A DNA stretch of 64,000 nucleotides from Pseudodonghicola sp048268305 (GTDB lineage: Bacteria > Pseudomonadota > Alphaproteobacteria > Rhodobacterales > Rhodobacteraceae): positions 265,874 through 329,873 of the forward strand of contig NZ_JBLWVT010000006.1 in assembly GCF_048268305.1 (NCBI RefSeq), written 5' to 3'. Positions 44,546-53,789 of this stretch are shown here, one piece after another. Made by a program: the position numbers and the translations under genes. The notes under the pieces were generated by a model. That model did no database searches and was not told where the DNA came from. It saw only the letters and a program-made list of their open reading frames with translations. Within the stretch, counting starts at the first letter, position 1, and every line of letters begins with the position of its first letter.

Positions 44546-45784
44546 ATGCGACCGATCCCATTTCTGACTGCGCTTCTGGTGGCAGCCCTGTTGTTTCTCG
44601 CTGTCTTCAAACGTGACGACCTGCTGGCTTTCGCCCAGGGCACCGCGGCGACCGAAGCCCCTTCTCCCGCGGCTCCCCAGCCCGCCGAGCCGATCCCGGC
44701 TGAGACGAGACCCGCCATTCGGGTGGTGGTCCTGCGCTCGATCGCGCGCACCATCGACAGCGCCGTGGTGCTGCGCGGCGAGACCCGCGCCGCCCGCCAG
44801 GTCGAGGTGAAGGCCGAGACCACCGGCGCGGTGATCTCGGAGCCGCGCCGCAAAGGCAATTTCGTCGCCGCCGGTGATCTGCTCTGCAAGCTCGATCCCG
44901 GCACCCGCGCCGCCAATCTGGCCGAGGCGCGCGCGGCCCTGACCGAGGCGCGCGCCCATGTCCCCGAGGCCGAAGCCAAGCTGGCCGAGGCGCAAGCGGT
45001 ATTGGCCGAGGCGCAGATCAACCACACTGCCGCCAAGCAGCTCAGCGAGGGTGGATATACCGCGCAGACCACGCTGTTGGCCCGTGCCGCCGCCGTCCGC
45101 GCCGCCGAGGCCGCCATCGCCTCGGCCGAGGCCGGTCTCGAAGCCAGCCAGGCCGGAATCGAGGCCGCCCAGGCCGCCGTCGCCGCCGCCGAGCGCGAGA
45201 TCGCACTCTTGACCATCACCGCCCCCTTCGACGGGTTGCTGGAATCCGATGCCGCCGAACTGGGCAGCTTGATGCAGGCCGGCAGCCTCTGCGCCGAGGT
45301 GATCCAGCTCGATCCGATCAAGGTGGTGGGCTATGTCCCCGAGACCGAGGTGACGCGCGTTGCCCTTGGCGCGCAGGCGCAGGCCGATCTGGCCACCGGC
45401 GAGACGGTCACCGGCCAGGTCACCTTTCTCAGCCGCTCGGCCGATCCGACCACCCGCACCTTCGAGGTCGAGATCACCGTGCCGAACCCCGATCTGGCGA
45501 TCCGCGACGGCCAGACCGCCAGCATCGCCATCGCCGCCCAGGGCGCGCTGGCCCATAAGCTGCCGCAATCGGCGCTGACGCTGAACAACGAAGGCCAGCT
45601 TGGCGTCCGGGTGGTCGAACCCGGCGATATCGTCGGTTTCCGCCCCGTCCGCGTGCTGCGGGACGAGGCCGACGGGCTCTGGGTCGGCGGCCTGCCCGAT
45701 GCGGCCGATGTGATCGTGGTGGGCCAGGATTTCGTCACCGCCGGCGTCACGGTGCTGCCCACCTACCGGGAGATCACCCGATGA
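44546..45784 (+). CDS. RND efflux periplasmic adaptor (membrane fusion protein)
   Basis: 412-residue MFP/HlyD-family protein. A signal/anchor (PFLTALLVAALLFLAVF) is followed by the lipoyl half-motif GAVISEPRRKGNFVAAGDLL, a long Ala/Glu-rich coiled-coil hairpin (about residues 115-215), the second lipoyl half LLTITAPFDGLLESDAAELG and a beta-barrel. It couples the inner-membrane pump to an outer-membrane channel that is not encoded here. AAGGA lies 8 bases before the ATG at 44546; an ATG at 44537 is also in frame. Its end overlaps the permease gene by 4 bases. Confidence 0.93.
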   Translation: MRPIPFLTALLVAALLFLAVFKRDDLLAFAQGTAATEAPSPAAPQPAEPIPAETRPAIRVVVLRSIARTIDSAVVLRGETRAARQVEVKAETTGAVISEPRRKGNFVAAGDLLCKLDPGTRAANLAEARAALTEARAHVPEAEAKLAEAQAVLAEAQINHTAAKQLSEGGYTAQTTLLARAAAVRAAEAAIASAEAGLEASQAGIEAAQAAVAAAEREIALLTITAPFDGLLESDAAELGSLMQAGSLCAEVIQLDPIKVVGYVPETEVTRVALGAQAQADLATGETVTGQVTFLSRSADPTTRTFEVEITVPNPDLAIRDGQTASIAIAAQGALAHKLPQSALTLNNEGQLGVRVVEPGDIVGFRPVRVLRDEADGLWVGGLPDAADVIVVGQDFVTAGVTVLPTYREITR

Positions 45785-48700
45785 CCGGAATGATCGACTG
45801 GGCCGCCGCGCGGGCGCGGATGGTCCTGGCCTTCATCGCCCTGTCGCTGCTGGTCGGCGGCTATGCCTATGTCTCGCTCCCGAAGGAGGGCGAGCCGGAT
45901 ATCGAAATCCCCGTGCTCTTCGTCTCGGTTCAATTCCCCGGCATCTCGGCCGAGGATTCCGAAAAGCTGCTGGTCAAGCCGATGGAATCCGAGCTTGCCG
46001 ATCTCGACGGGCTCGACAAGATGAACTCGACCGCCGCCGAGGGCTATGCCGGGGTCGTGCTGCAGTTCGAGTTCGGCTGGGACAAGACCGCGACCACCGC
46101 CGACGTGCGCGACGCGATGAACGCCGCCCAGGCCAAATTCCCCGCCGGGGCGGAACAATATACCATCACCGAGATCAACTTCTCGGAATTCCCGATCGTC
46201 ATCGTCAACCTGACCGGCGCCGTGCCCGAACGAACGATGGCCCGAATTGCCAAGGACTTGCAGGACGATCTTGAAGCACTGGACGCAGTGCTTCAGGCCG
46301 GGATCGCCGGCAGCCGCGACGAGATGCTCGAAGTCATCATCGACCCCTTGCGGCTGGAATCCTATAACGTCACCGCTGCCGAACTGATCAACGTGGTGCA
46401 GAACAACAACCAGCTCATCGCCGCCGGCGAGGTGCAGAGCGATCAGGGCACATTCTCGGTCAAGATCCCGTCGTCCTTCAGCAGCCCGCAGGATGTCTAT
46501 CGCCTGCCGGTGAAGACCAACGGCGACCGGGTGGTGACGCTGGGGGAACTGGCGCAGATCAACTATACCTTCGAGGACCGCCAGGGCACCGCCCGCTTTG
46601 ATGGTGAGAACACCGTGGCGCTGCAGGTGGTCAAGCGCAAGGGCTATAACCTGATCGACACCGTGACCGAGGTGAAGCAGGCGCTGGAGAAGGCGCGTGC
46701 CAAATGGCCGCCCGAACTGCGGGCCGCCGTCACGCTGGGCACCTCGAACGACCAGAGCCGCATCGTCGCCTCCATGGTCAATCAGCTCGAAGGGTCGGTG
46801 CTGACCGCCATCGCGCTGGTGATGATCGTGGTCCTCGCCAGCCTCGGCAGCCGGGCCGCGCTGCTGGTGGGCTTCTCGATCCCCACCTCCTTCCTGCTGT
46901 GTTTCGCGCTGCTGGCGGCGATGGGGGTGTCGATTTCCAACATCGTGATGTTCGGCCTGATCCTGGCCGTCGGCATGCTGGTCGATGGCGCCATCGTGGT
47001 GGTGGAATATGCCGACAAGCGCATCGCCGAAGGGGCCGGTCCGATGCACGCCTATGTCGAGGCCGCCAAGCGGATGTTCTGGCCGATCGTCAGTTCGACC
47101 GCGACGACACTCTGCGCCTTTCTGCCGATGCTGTTCTGGCCCGGGGTCTCGGGCCAGTTCATGGGGATGCTGCCGGTCACGCTGATCTTCGTTCTGTCCG
47201 CCTCGCTGGTGGTGGCGCTGATCTATCTGCCGGTGATGGGCGGCGTGACCGGGCGGATTTCGCGCGTCTTCTCGCGGATCTCCGACGCGCTGCGGGCACA
47301 TCTGCCCTGGCTGGCGCGGGCGGCGCTGGTGCCGGTCGCGCTCTATTCCATGTTCCTGGCGGCGATGCAGGTGCTGAACCCCGCTTATCTCTTGCCGCAG
47401 GACACGCCGCCGACGCTGGGGTCGCTGATCGGCGGACTGCTGTTCCTGCTCGCCGCCTTCGCCGGTTCCATCACGCTCAGCGCCGCGCGGATCGAAAGCG
47501 CCCCGCGCGGGCTGCGCCCGACCCGGCGCCACACGCTGTTCGGCTGGGCGATCCACCTGATCACCGGGAACCCGGTCACCCCCTTGATCGCCGTGGCGAC
47601 GGTCTTCGCCGGCGTCTTCTATATCACCTTCGTCCTCTTCCCCGCCAAGTCGAAAGGGGTGGAGTTCTTTGTCGAATCCGAACCCGAACAGGCCAGCATC
47701 TATGTCCGGGCGCGCGGCAACCTGTCGCTGGCGGAAACCGATGCCATGGTGAAACAGGCCGAAAACGTGGTGCTGGCGCATCCGGCAGTGACCAATGTGT
47801 TCTCCTTCGCCGGTGACGGCGGGCTGACCCAGGACAACGGCGGCGCCGAGCTTCCCGCCGATACCGTCGGCCAGATCCAGTTCGAGATCATCCCCTGGGA
47901 GGATCGCCCGACGCTGGAGCAGCCCTGGTTCGGCGGCCGGCTGGAGCGGCAGATCTCCGATCCCGCCTATGACGGCGATCTGGTGCTTGAGCAGATTTCC
48001 GCCGCGCTCTCCGCCCTGCCCGGCTTTCAGACCGAGGTGACCGCGCTGGGGCGCGGCCCGGCCTCGGCCAAGCCGGTGCATCTGCGGCTGAAGGGCGACG
48101 ATTGGGAAGAGCTGCAGCAGGCGGTGGCCATCGCCCGCGCCCAGTTCGACGCCACGCCCGGGCTGATCAAGACCGAAGACACCCTGCCCCTGCCGGGGAT
48201 CGACTGGCAGATCGACGTCGATGTGGAAAAGGCCGGCCGCTTCGGCGCCGATGTGGCGACGGTCGGGGCGATGGTGCAACTTGTCACCCGCGGCATCCTG
48301 CTGGACACCATGCGGGTGGACAGTTCCGATGACGAGATCGACATTCGCGTCCGCCTGCCGCGCGAGGATCGGGTGCTCTCCACCCTCGACACGCTGAAGC
48401 TGCGCACCCCCGACGGGCTGGTACCGCTGTCGAACTTCATCACCCGCAAGCCGGTCGAGAAACTGGCAACCATCTCGCGCGTGGATCAGCAGCGCTATTT
48501 CGACGTGAAGGCGGATGTGCAACCGGGGCTGGTCAAGGTGGTTACCCCGAAGGACGGCGCGACGCTCGCCACCCTGCGCCCGCAACCCGAGGGCACGGCG
48601 GGCGAGATCTTGGGGGCCGACGGCGCCGCATATGGGATCGCGGCCCTTGCCCAAGGCGTCGATGTCACGGCCGTGCAGCGCGCGCTTGACGACGGCGCCC

Positions 48701-49527
48701 GGCTGGCCCCGATCAACGCCAACGAACGCATCGGGCTGTTGACCGACTGGTTGACCAGCGATCCCTTCCCCGCCGGCATCGACTGGGAATGGACCGGCGA
48801 TCAGGAGGAGCAGGCCGACAGCCAAGCCTTTCTGACCAAGGCCTTCGCCGCCGCGCTGGGGCTGATGTTCCTGATCCTGCTGGCGCAGTTCAACAGCTTC
48901 TACAACTCGGTGCTGGTGTTGCTGGCCGTGGTGCTGTCGACCACCGGCGTGCTGATCGGCATGATGGTGATGGATCAGCCGTTTTCGATCATCATGACCG
49001 GCACCGGCATCGTGGCGCTCGCCGGGATCGTGGTGAACAACAACATCGTGCTGATCGACACCTATCAGGAGTTCAGCCAGTACATGCCACGGATCGAGGC
49101 GATCACCCGCACCGCCGAGGCGCGGATTCGTCCGGTGCTCTTGACCACGATCACCACCATGGCCGGGCTGATGCCGATGATGTTTGGCCTGTCGCTCGAT
49201 TTCATCGGCGGCGGCTATTCGATCGACAGTCCGACGGCGCTCTGGTGGAAACAATTGGCCACCGCCGTCGTCTTCGGTCTGGGCATAGCCACGGTCCTCA
49301 CGCTGGTGGTCACCCCCTCGCTCCTGGCGATCCGGGTCTGGTTCGGCACCTATCTGCGCTGGATCGGTCTGCTGCTGGCGCGGCTCGGCGCCGGCGGTTC
49401 CAGTCGGCAGGCGCGAGACATGCGGCTACATCGCGACGTGCGCCGGCTTAAGTCGATCGAAATCCTCTGGGACGAGGACCCGGCCGCGCCGCCCCCCTCC
49501 CGCGCCGCCCCCGACGCCCCGCAATAG
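45781..49527 (+). CDS. RND-family efflux permease
   Basis: 1248-residue AcrB-like inner-membrane pump with two repeats, each with a large periplasmic loop, and about twelve spans. The N-terminus VLAFIALSLLVGGYAYVSLP, the PGISAEDSEKLLVKPMES block and the second-half MTGTGIVALAGIVVNNNIVL are typical. The proton-relay segment of span 4 reads LAVGMLVDGAIVVVEYADK, with one Asp where AcrB has an Asp-Asp pair. It is longer than AcrB because of an extension near residues 480-600. The substrate is unknown. Co-translated with the adaptor. Confidence 0.93.
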   Translation: MTGMIDWAAARARMVLAFIALSLLVGGYAYVSLPKEGEPDIEIPVLFVSVQFPGISAEDSEKLLVKPMESELADLDGLDKMNSTAAEGYAGVVLQFEFGWDKTATTADVRDAMNAAQAKFPAGAEQYTITEINFSEFPIVIVNLTGAVPERTMARIAKDLQDDLEALDAVLQAGIAGSRDEMLEVIIDPLRLESYNVTAAELINVVQNNNQLIAAGEVQSDQGTFSVKIPSSFSSPQDVYRLPVKTNGDRVVTLGELAQINYTFEDRQGTARFDGENTVALQVVKRKGYNLIDTVTEVKQALEKARAKWPPELRAAVTLGTSNDQSRIVASMVNQLEGSVLTAIALVMIVVLASLGSRAALLVGFSIPTSFLLCFALLAAMGVSISNIVMFGLILAVGMLVDGAIVVVEYADKRIAEGAGPMHAYVEAAKRMFWPIVSSTATTLCAFLPMLFWPGVSGQFMGMLPVTLIFVLSASLVVALIYLPVMGGVTGRISRVFSRISDALRAHLPWLARAALVPVALYSMFLAAMQVLNPAYLLPQDTPPTLGSLIGGLLFLLAAFAGSITLSAARIESAPRGLRPTRRHTLFGWAIHLITGNPVTPLIAVATVFAGVFYITFVLFPAKSKGVEFFVESEPEQASIYVRARGNLSLAETDAMVKQAENVVLAHPAVTNVFSFAGDGGLTQDNGGAELPADTVGQIQFEIIPWEDRPTLEQPWFGGRLERQISDPAYDGDLVLEQISAALSALPGFQTEVTALGRGPASAKPVHLRLKGDDWEELQQAVAIARAQFDATPGLIKTEDTLPLPGIDWQIDVDVEKAGRFGADVATVGAMVQLVTRGILLDTMRVDSSDDEIDIRVRLPREDRVLSTLDTLKLRTPDGLVPLSNFITRKPVEKLATISRVDQQRYFDVKADVQPGLVKVVTPKDGATLATLRPQPEGTAGEILGADGAAYGIAALAQGVDVTAVQRALDDGARLAPINANERIGLLTDWLTSDPFPAGIDWEWTGDQEEQADSQAFLTKAFAAALGLMFLILLAQFNSFYNSVLVLLAVVLSTTGVLIGMMVMDQPFSIIMTGTGIVALAGIVVNNNIVLIDTYQEFSQYMPRIEAITRTAEARIRPVLLTTITTMAGLMPMMFGLSLDFIGGGYSIDSPTALWWKQLATAVVFGLGIATVLTLVVTPSLLAIRVWFGTYLRWIGLLLARLGAGGSSRQARDMRLHRDVRRLKSIEILWDEDPAAPPPSRAAPDAPQ

Positions 49528-49741
49528 GCGCAATGAAACAACCCGGAGCCGGGGCGGGGCCAACGCCTCGGCACCGGTCGTCCTCGGACAAGAAACGCGA
49601 ATCGATTCGCCCCATTCCCGGCATGGAATTCTGGCAATTTTGGACAGCAAAATGTGCAACCAGTAGGCGATCCTGGGGCTGAGTGAGACAATTGGCGAAC
49701 CGACCCGCCATTGTCCCCCACGAATGACCAATGCGAATACA

Positions 49742-49756
49742 AATTTTGCGAAAATT
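49742..49756. promoter_or_regulatory. Palindrome upstream of the VPEID-CTERM gene
   Basis: AATTTT-GCG-AAAATT is a perfect 6+3+6 dyad that ends 45 bases before the start codon, within an AT-rich block (about 49730-49770) against a GC-rich background. It is placed like a promoter-proximal regulator site. The rest of the 274-base gap before the gene shows nothing else clear. Confidence 0.45.
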
Positions 49757-49801
49757 GTTTCTATCTGCCAGAGTCCGAGGAGTTCACTTGGGAGTACTTT
49801 T

Positions 49802-50044
49802 ATGCTGCGTAAACTGACCATCATCGGGGCTTCCGTCCCCGCTCTTCTCGCCACGACTCTGAGCGCCTCGGCGCAGACCTCGGCCGCCACCCTCGGTTCC
49901 TACTGGGACTGGTGCTGGGGCGGCAGTGGTTCCGGTTCCTCCTCGCAGGTGCCGGAAATCGATGCCTCGACCGGGCTGCTGGCGCTCGCCGCCATCGGTG
50001 CCGCGCTTGCGCTGTCCTGGGAACTGAAACGCCGCCGCGCCTAA
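49802..50044 (+). CDS. VPEID-CTERM sorting-domain protein, candidate exosortase E substrate
   Basis: 80-residue preprotein. A signal peptide (MLRKLTIIGASVPALLATTL, cleavage near SASA) leads to only about 25 residues rich in Gly, Ser and Trp (YWDWCWGGSGSG). Then comes the sorting domain: VPEID at residues 50-54, a hydrophobic span LLALAAIGAALALSW, and a basic end ELKRRRA. This tripartite tail is the known VPEID-CTERM signal. GGGAG lies 7 bases before the ATG at 49802; an upstream in-frame ATG (49724) would spoil the signal peptide. The cognate exosortase gene converges from 62 bases downstream. Confidence 0.92.
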   Translation: MLRKLTIIGASVPALLATTLSASAQTSAATLGSYWDWCWGGSGSGSSSQVPEIDASTGLLALAAIGAALALSWELKRRRA

Positions 50045-50106
50045 GCGCGGGACGATCCCCGGACCATCCGATCAGGCCCGCAGAAGCCAGCCTGATCGGT
50101 GCGCTC

Positions 50107-51705
50107 TCAGATCAAAGACCAGTCGCCGCTCAGCACCGCTGCAGCGGCGACAATCGTATTGGCGACTGCGTGGGAAACAATCGCATCCGCCAACCGGCCA
50201 CGCCGCAACATCACCAGCGCGAAAATCACCCCGGCCACCCCGGCCTCGAGAATGCGGCCATGCAGCAGGGCGAAGGCCGCAGTCGATACCGCGATCGCGG
50301 CAATCCGCATCGGCCAGCCACCCGTATCGAGCCGCGCCAGCAGATAGCCGCGAAAGAACCCCTCTTCGATCACCGGCACCAGCAGCGAAGTGCCCAGCAT
50401 CCGCAGCAGCGCCCACCCGGCCAGCCCAGCCGCCCCCAGCGTCCCGAGCCCCGGCAACGGAGCCGTGGCCCGCTCGGCCAGCAAGACCCAGCCCAGGCCC
50501 ACCAGCGCGCCAGCCCCCAGGGCCACCGGATCGAGCCGCCAGTCGAGCCGCAAAAAGGGCTTGCGAAAGACCCAGAGCGCCAGCGCCATCATCGCCGCCT
50601 GCAGCGGAAAGCCCAAGGCCGGGGTCTGCCAGAAGCTATGGGCGACCAGGCCCGAGAACATGAAGACGATGAAGGGAACGATAAGGGCGGCGGTGTCGTC
50701 CTCGGTCAGCAGGCCAGCGGCCGCGCGCGCCTCCGGCGCGACCTTGGCCGCCCGCGCCTCGGGGGCCCGCTGCAACCAGCGCATGTTCTGCACCACCGCG
50801 AGGATTCCCAGCGCCAGCAGGGTGAAGAACAGCCAGCCGGCAAAGCTGTGAAAGCCGTTCACCGCCAGCTCCGGCGACACATAGGTGCCCAGCAGGATCA
50901 GCACCGCGATCCTGAGATTGTTGAACAGCCAGCTCACCACCAGCGCCAGCGGCAGCATGATCAGCCAGTACCGCCCGGGCCGCAGCGCCCCCCGCATCAG
51001 CAGCGCATAGATCACCATGAAACCGGTGATCAGCGCAAAGCCCTCGATGCCCGAACAGGCGGCAGAGATCTCGACCTGGAAATGCTCGGTGCCGATGGTG
51101 GGCGGAGTGAGGTCCAGAAACACCCGCTGACGCGCGAGCGACAACAGCACGGCGACGGCGTAGAAGGTCGAGATTTGCAGCACATAGACGCTCCAGGCGG
51201 CGCTCAGCACCTCGGCGAGGTCGGGGATCAGCGCGGCAAGCGCCGCCAGCGCCAGCACCAGCCCCCCGCCGGCTCGCAACCAGCGCCCCCAGTCGCGCGG
51301 CCCCATCAGCCAGAACACGCCGCCGAGCGCCGCCAGCAGCGCCCCGCCGGCGAGAAGCATCATATACCAGGCAAACCCGGCCTCGTGACTGCCGGCATCG
51401 GCCACCAGCCAGGGCAGGAAGATCACCGCGATCCCCGCCACATGCAGCGCCGCCCAGCCCAGCCGGCCGCGGATCGTCGCGGTCAGCGCCGCGAGCCGGC
51501 CCCGCAGATCGGCCCTGAGCGCCAGCACCAATGCCAGTGACGCCACCACGCAGAGCCCGCGCAGCGCGCCGCCCCTGAGCGCGCGGCAAGCCGCCTCGAT
51601 CCCGGTCTGCCGGCATTCGAAACTGGTGAACACCTGGAACACCAGCACGATCGCCACCAGCTCTGCCATCAGGATCGCCAGACCCAGTCCCGCGCGTCTG
51701 CCCAT
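50107..51705 (-). CDS. xrtE: Exosortase E fused to a CPBP/Abi-type intramembrane protease
   Basis: 532-residue polytopic membrane protein with two enzyme parts. Residues about 1-315 form the exosortase: catalytic Cys217 in SAACSGIEGF, Arg265 in FNNLRIAVLI and His286 in NGFHSFAGW. Residues about 335-532 form a CPBP (Abi/CAAX-like) protease: EE447-448 and Arg452 in VIEEGFFRGYLLARL, His482 in FALLHGRI and His512 in IVSHAVANT. Exosortases are thought to cut at PEP-like motifs and transfer the protein to a lipid or sugar acceptor. The adjacent VPEID-CTERM protein is its obvious substrate. Confidence 0.95.
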   Translation of the reverse strand: MGRRAGLGLAILMAELVAIVLVFQVFTSFECRQTGIEAACRALRGGALRGLCVVASLALVLALRADLRGRLAALTATIRGRLGWAALHVAGIAVIFLPWLVADAGSHEAGFAWYMMLLAGGALLAALGGVFWLMGPRDWGRWLRAGGGLVLALAALAALIPDLAEVLSAAWSVYVLQISTFYAVAVLLSLARQRVFLDLTPPTIGTEHFQVEISAACSGIEGFALITGFMVIYALLMRGALRPGRYWLIMLPLALVVSWLFNNLRIAVLILLGTYVSPELAVNGFHSFAGWLFFTLLALGILAVVQNMRWLQRAPEARAAKVAPEARAAAGLLTEDDTAALIVPFIVFMFSGLVAHSFWQTPALGFPLQAAMMALALWVFRKPFLRLDWRLDPVALGAGALVGLGWVLLAERATAPLPGLGTLGAAGLAGWALLRMLGTSLLVPVIEEGFFRGYLLARLDTGGWPMRIAAIAVSTAAFALLHGRILEAGVAGVIFALVMLRRGRLADAIVSHAVANTIVAAAAVLSGDWSLI

Positions 51706-51829
51706 ATTTTTCCCTGCCGGCGCGCGCCGGTCCCTCTGTCATTGTCTCCTTTCCCTGACCACAGCATCAGGTCGGGAAAATGGCGAAAATCGGGACTTAT
51801 TCGGATCAGGTCATCAAAAGCGCCCGGAA

Positions 51830-53638
51830 TCAGGCGGCGTGACCCTCCGAAAGCTGCCGCCGCCACAGCGTGGCATAGCGCCCGCCCTTGGCCAGCAGCC
51901 CGTCATGAGTGCCCGCTTCCACCACTTCGCCGTGGTCGAGCACGACGATCTTGTCGGCCTCGGCGATGGTCGAGAGGCGGTGCGCGATGGTGATCACCGT
52001 ACGCCCCTGGCCCGCGCGTTCCAAAGCGCCCTTGATCTCCTGCTCGGTATGGCTGTCGAGCGCCGAGGTGGCCTCGTCCAGCAGCAGGATCGGCGGGTTC
52101 TTCAGCAGGGTACGGGCGATGCCCACCCGCTGTTTCTCCCCGCCCGAGAGCTTCAGGCCGCGTTCGCCCACCTGCGTTTCATACCCCTCGGGCAAGGAGG
52201 CGATGAAATCGTGGATCTGCGCGGCGCGCGCGGCCTCGACGATCTCCGCCTCGGTGGCGCCGTCTCGGCCATAGGCGATGTTATAGCGGATGGTATCGTT
52301 GAACAGCACGGTGTCCTGCGGCACCACCCCGATGGCGGCATGCAGGCTGGTCTGCGTCACATCGCGGATATCCTGCCCGTCGATCCGGATGGCGCCGCCG
52401 GTGACATCGTAAAAGCGGAACAGCAAGCGCCCGATGGTCGACTTGCCCGAACCGGTGGCGCCGACGATGGCGACCGACTGGCCGGCGGGCACCTCGAGGC
52501 TCACCCCCTTCAGGATCTCGCGATCCGGATTATAGGAGAAATGCACATCGTCGAACTCGATCCGCCCGCCCGAGACTTTCAGCGCCGGCGCACCGGGCTT
52601 GTCGCAGACCTCCTGCGGCTGCTCCAGCAGATCGAACATCTCGCCCATGTCCACCAGCGCCTGACGGATTTCCCGATAGACGGTGCCGAGGAAGTTCAGC
52701 GGGATGGTGATCTGGATCATATAGGCGTTGACCATGACGAAATCGCCCACCGTCAGGGTGCCCTTCTGCACCCCCAGCGCCGCCAGAACCATCACCCCGA
52801 TCAGCCCCAGGGTGATCAGGAAGGACTGGCCGAAGTTCAGGAAGGACAACGAATAGGCGGTCTTCAGCGCCGCCTGCTCATAGCCGCGCATGGCCACGTC
52901 ATAGCGGGCGGCCTCGCGCGCCTCGGCGCCGAAATACTTCACCGTCTCATAGTTCAGCAGGCTGTCGATCGCCTTCTGATTGGCGTCGGTATCCTGATCG
53001 TTCATCTCGCGGCGCAATTGCACCCGCCATTCGGTGACCTTGAAGGTGAACCAGACATAGATGGCGATGGTCACCGCCACGATCAGCAAATACCAGACGT
53101 CGAACATCACCGTCAGGATGATGGCGACCAGCGACAGCTCAAGGATCAGCGGCCCGACGCTGAACAGCAGGAAGCGCAGCAGGAACTCGACCCCCTTCAC
53201 CCCGCGCTCGATGATCCGGCTCAGCCCGCCGGTCTTGCGGCCGATGTGATAGCGCATCGACAGCCGGTGGATGTGATTGAAGGTCTGCAACGCCAGCCGC
53301 CTGAGCGCCCGCTGCGCCACCGGCGCGAAGATCGCGTCGCGCAGCTGCTGCAGGCCGGAGTTGAGCATCCGCGCCACCCCATAGGCCACCGTCAACCCGA
53401 CCGCTCCGAGCGCCAGCGCCGGCACCCCGTCCTTCGCCAGGGAATCCACCGCATCCCGGTAGAGGATCGGCGTATAGACCGCGATCAGCTTTGAGATCAC
53501 CAGCGCCGCCATCGCCAGAACGACGCGGCGCTTGACCCAGGGCTGGTCCCGGGGCCAGAGATCGGGGGCGACTTTGCGGATGGTCCGCCAGCCCGAGGCG
53601 CGCTCGGTCCGGACGGGGGGATCAATTGGTTGGGTCAT
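51830..53638 (-). CDS. ATM1/ABCB7-type ABC exporter
   Basis: 602-residue half-transporter with six membrane spans then an ATPase domain: Walker A IVGATGSGKSTIGRLL, signature LSGGEKQRVGIARTLL, Walker B ILLLDEATSALD and the H-loop AHRLS. NPVDP-like Atm1 features are seen in MRYHIGRKTGGLSRIIERGV and the YLLIVAVTIAIYVWFTFKVT block. Atm1 proteins export glutathione-linked sulfur or metal species and support Fe-S or metal homeostasis. The start MTQPIDPPVRTER at 53638 is preferred over an upstream in-frame ATG. It stands alone. Confidence 0.92.
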   Translation of the reverse strand: MTQPIDPPVRTERASGWRTIRKVAPDLWPRDQPWVKRRVVLAMAALVISKLIAVYTPILYRDAVDSLAKDGVPALALGAVGLTVAYGVARMLNSGLQQLRDAIFAPVAQRALRRLALQTFNHIHRLSMRYHIGRKTGGLSRIIERGVKGVEFLLRFLLFSVGPLILELSLVAIILTVMFDVWYLLIVAVTIAIYVWFTFKVTEWRVQLRREMNDQDTDANQKAIDSLLNYETVKYFGAEAREAARYDVAMRGYEQAALKTAYSLSFLNFGQSFLITLGLIGVMVLAALGVQKGTLTVGDFVMVNAYMIQITIPLNFLGTVYREIRQALVDMGEMFDLLEQPQEVCDKPGAPALKVSGGRIEFDDVHFSYNPDREILKGVSLEVPAGQSVAIVGATGSGKSTIGRLLFRFYDVTGGAIRIDGQDIRDVTQTSLHAAIGVVPQDTVLFNDTIRYNIAYGRDGATEAEIVEAARAAQIHDFIASLPEGYETQVGERGLKLSGGEKQRVGIARTLLKNPPILLLDEATSALDSHTEQEIKGALERAGQGRTVITIAHRLSTIAEADKIVVLDHGEVVEAGTHDGLLAKGGRYATLWRRQLSEGHAA

Positions 53639-53789
53639 GTGTCTTCCTTGCCTGCGCCCCAAATAGGGCGACACCGACGGAATGACCAGAGCCAGGCGCA
53701 TCACGACAGGCCCGGGCGCCGTCTGCTCTGCCCGAATAGGCGCGCCGTAGACACACCCCAGGGGGGCGGCCCCGGCCTGCGGCGCCCCG

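Noticed and set aside
45763..49254. 1163-codon minus-strand frame opposite the RND permease
   Set aside because: His/Gly/Arg-rich shadow of a clear RND gene; no motif and no start signal.
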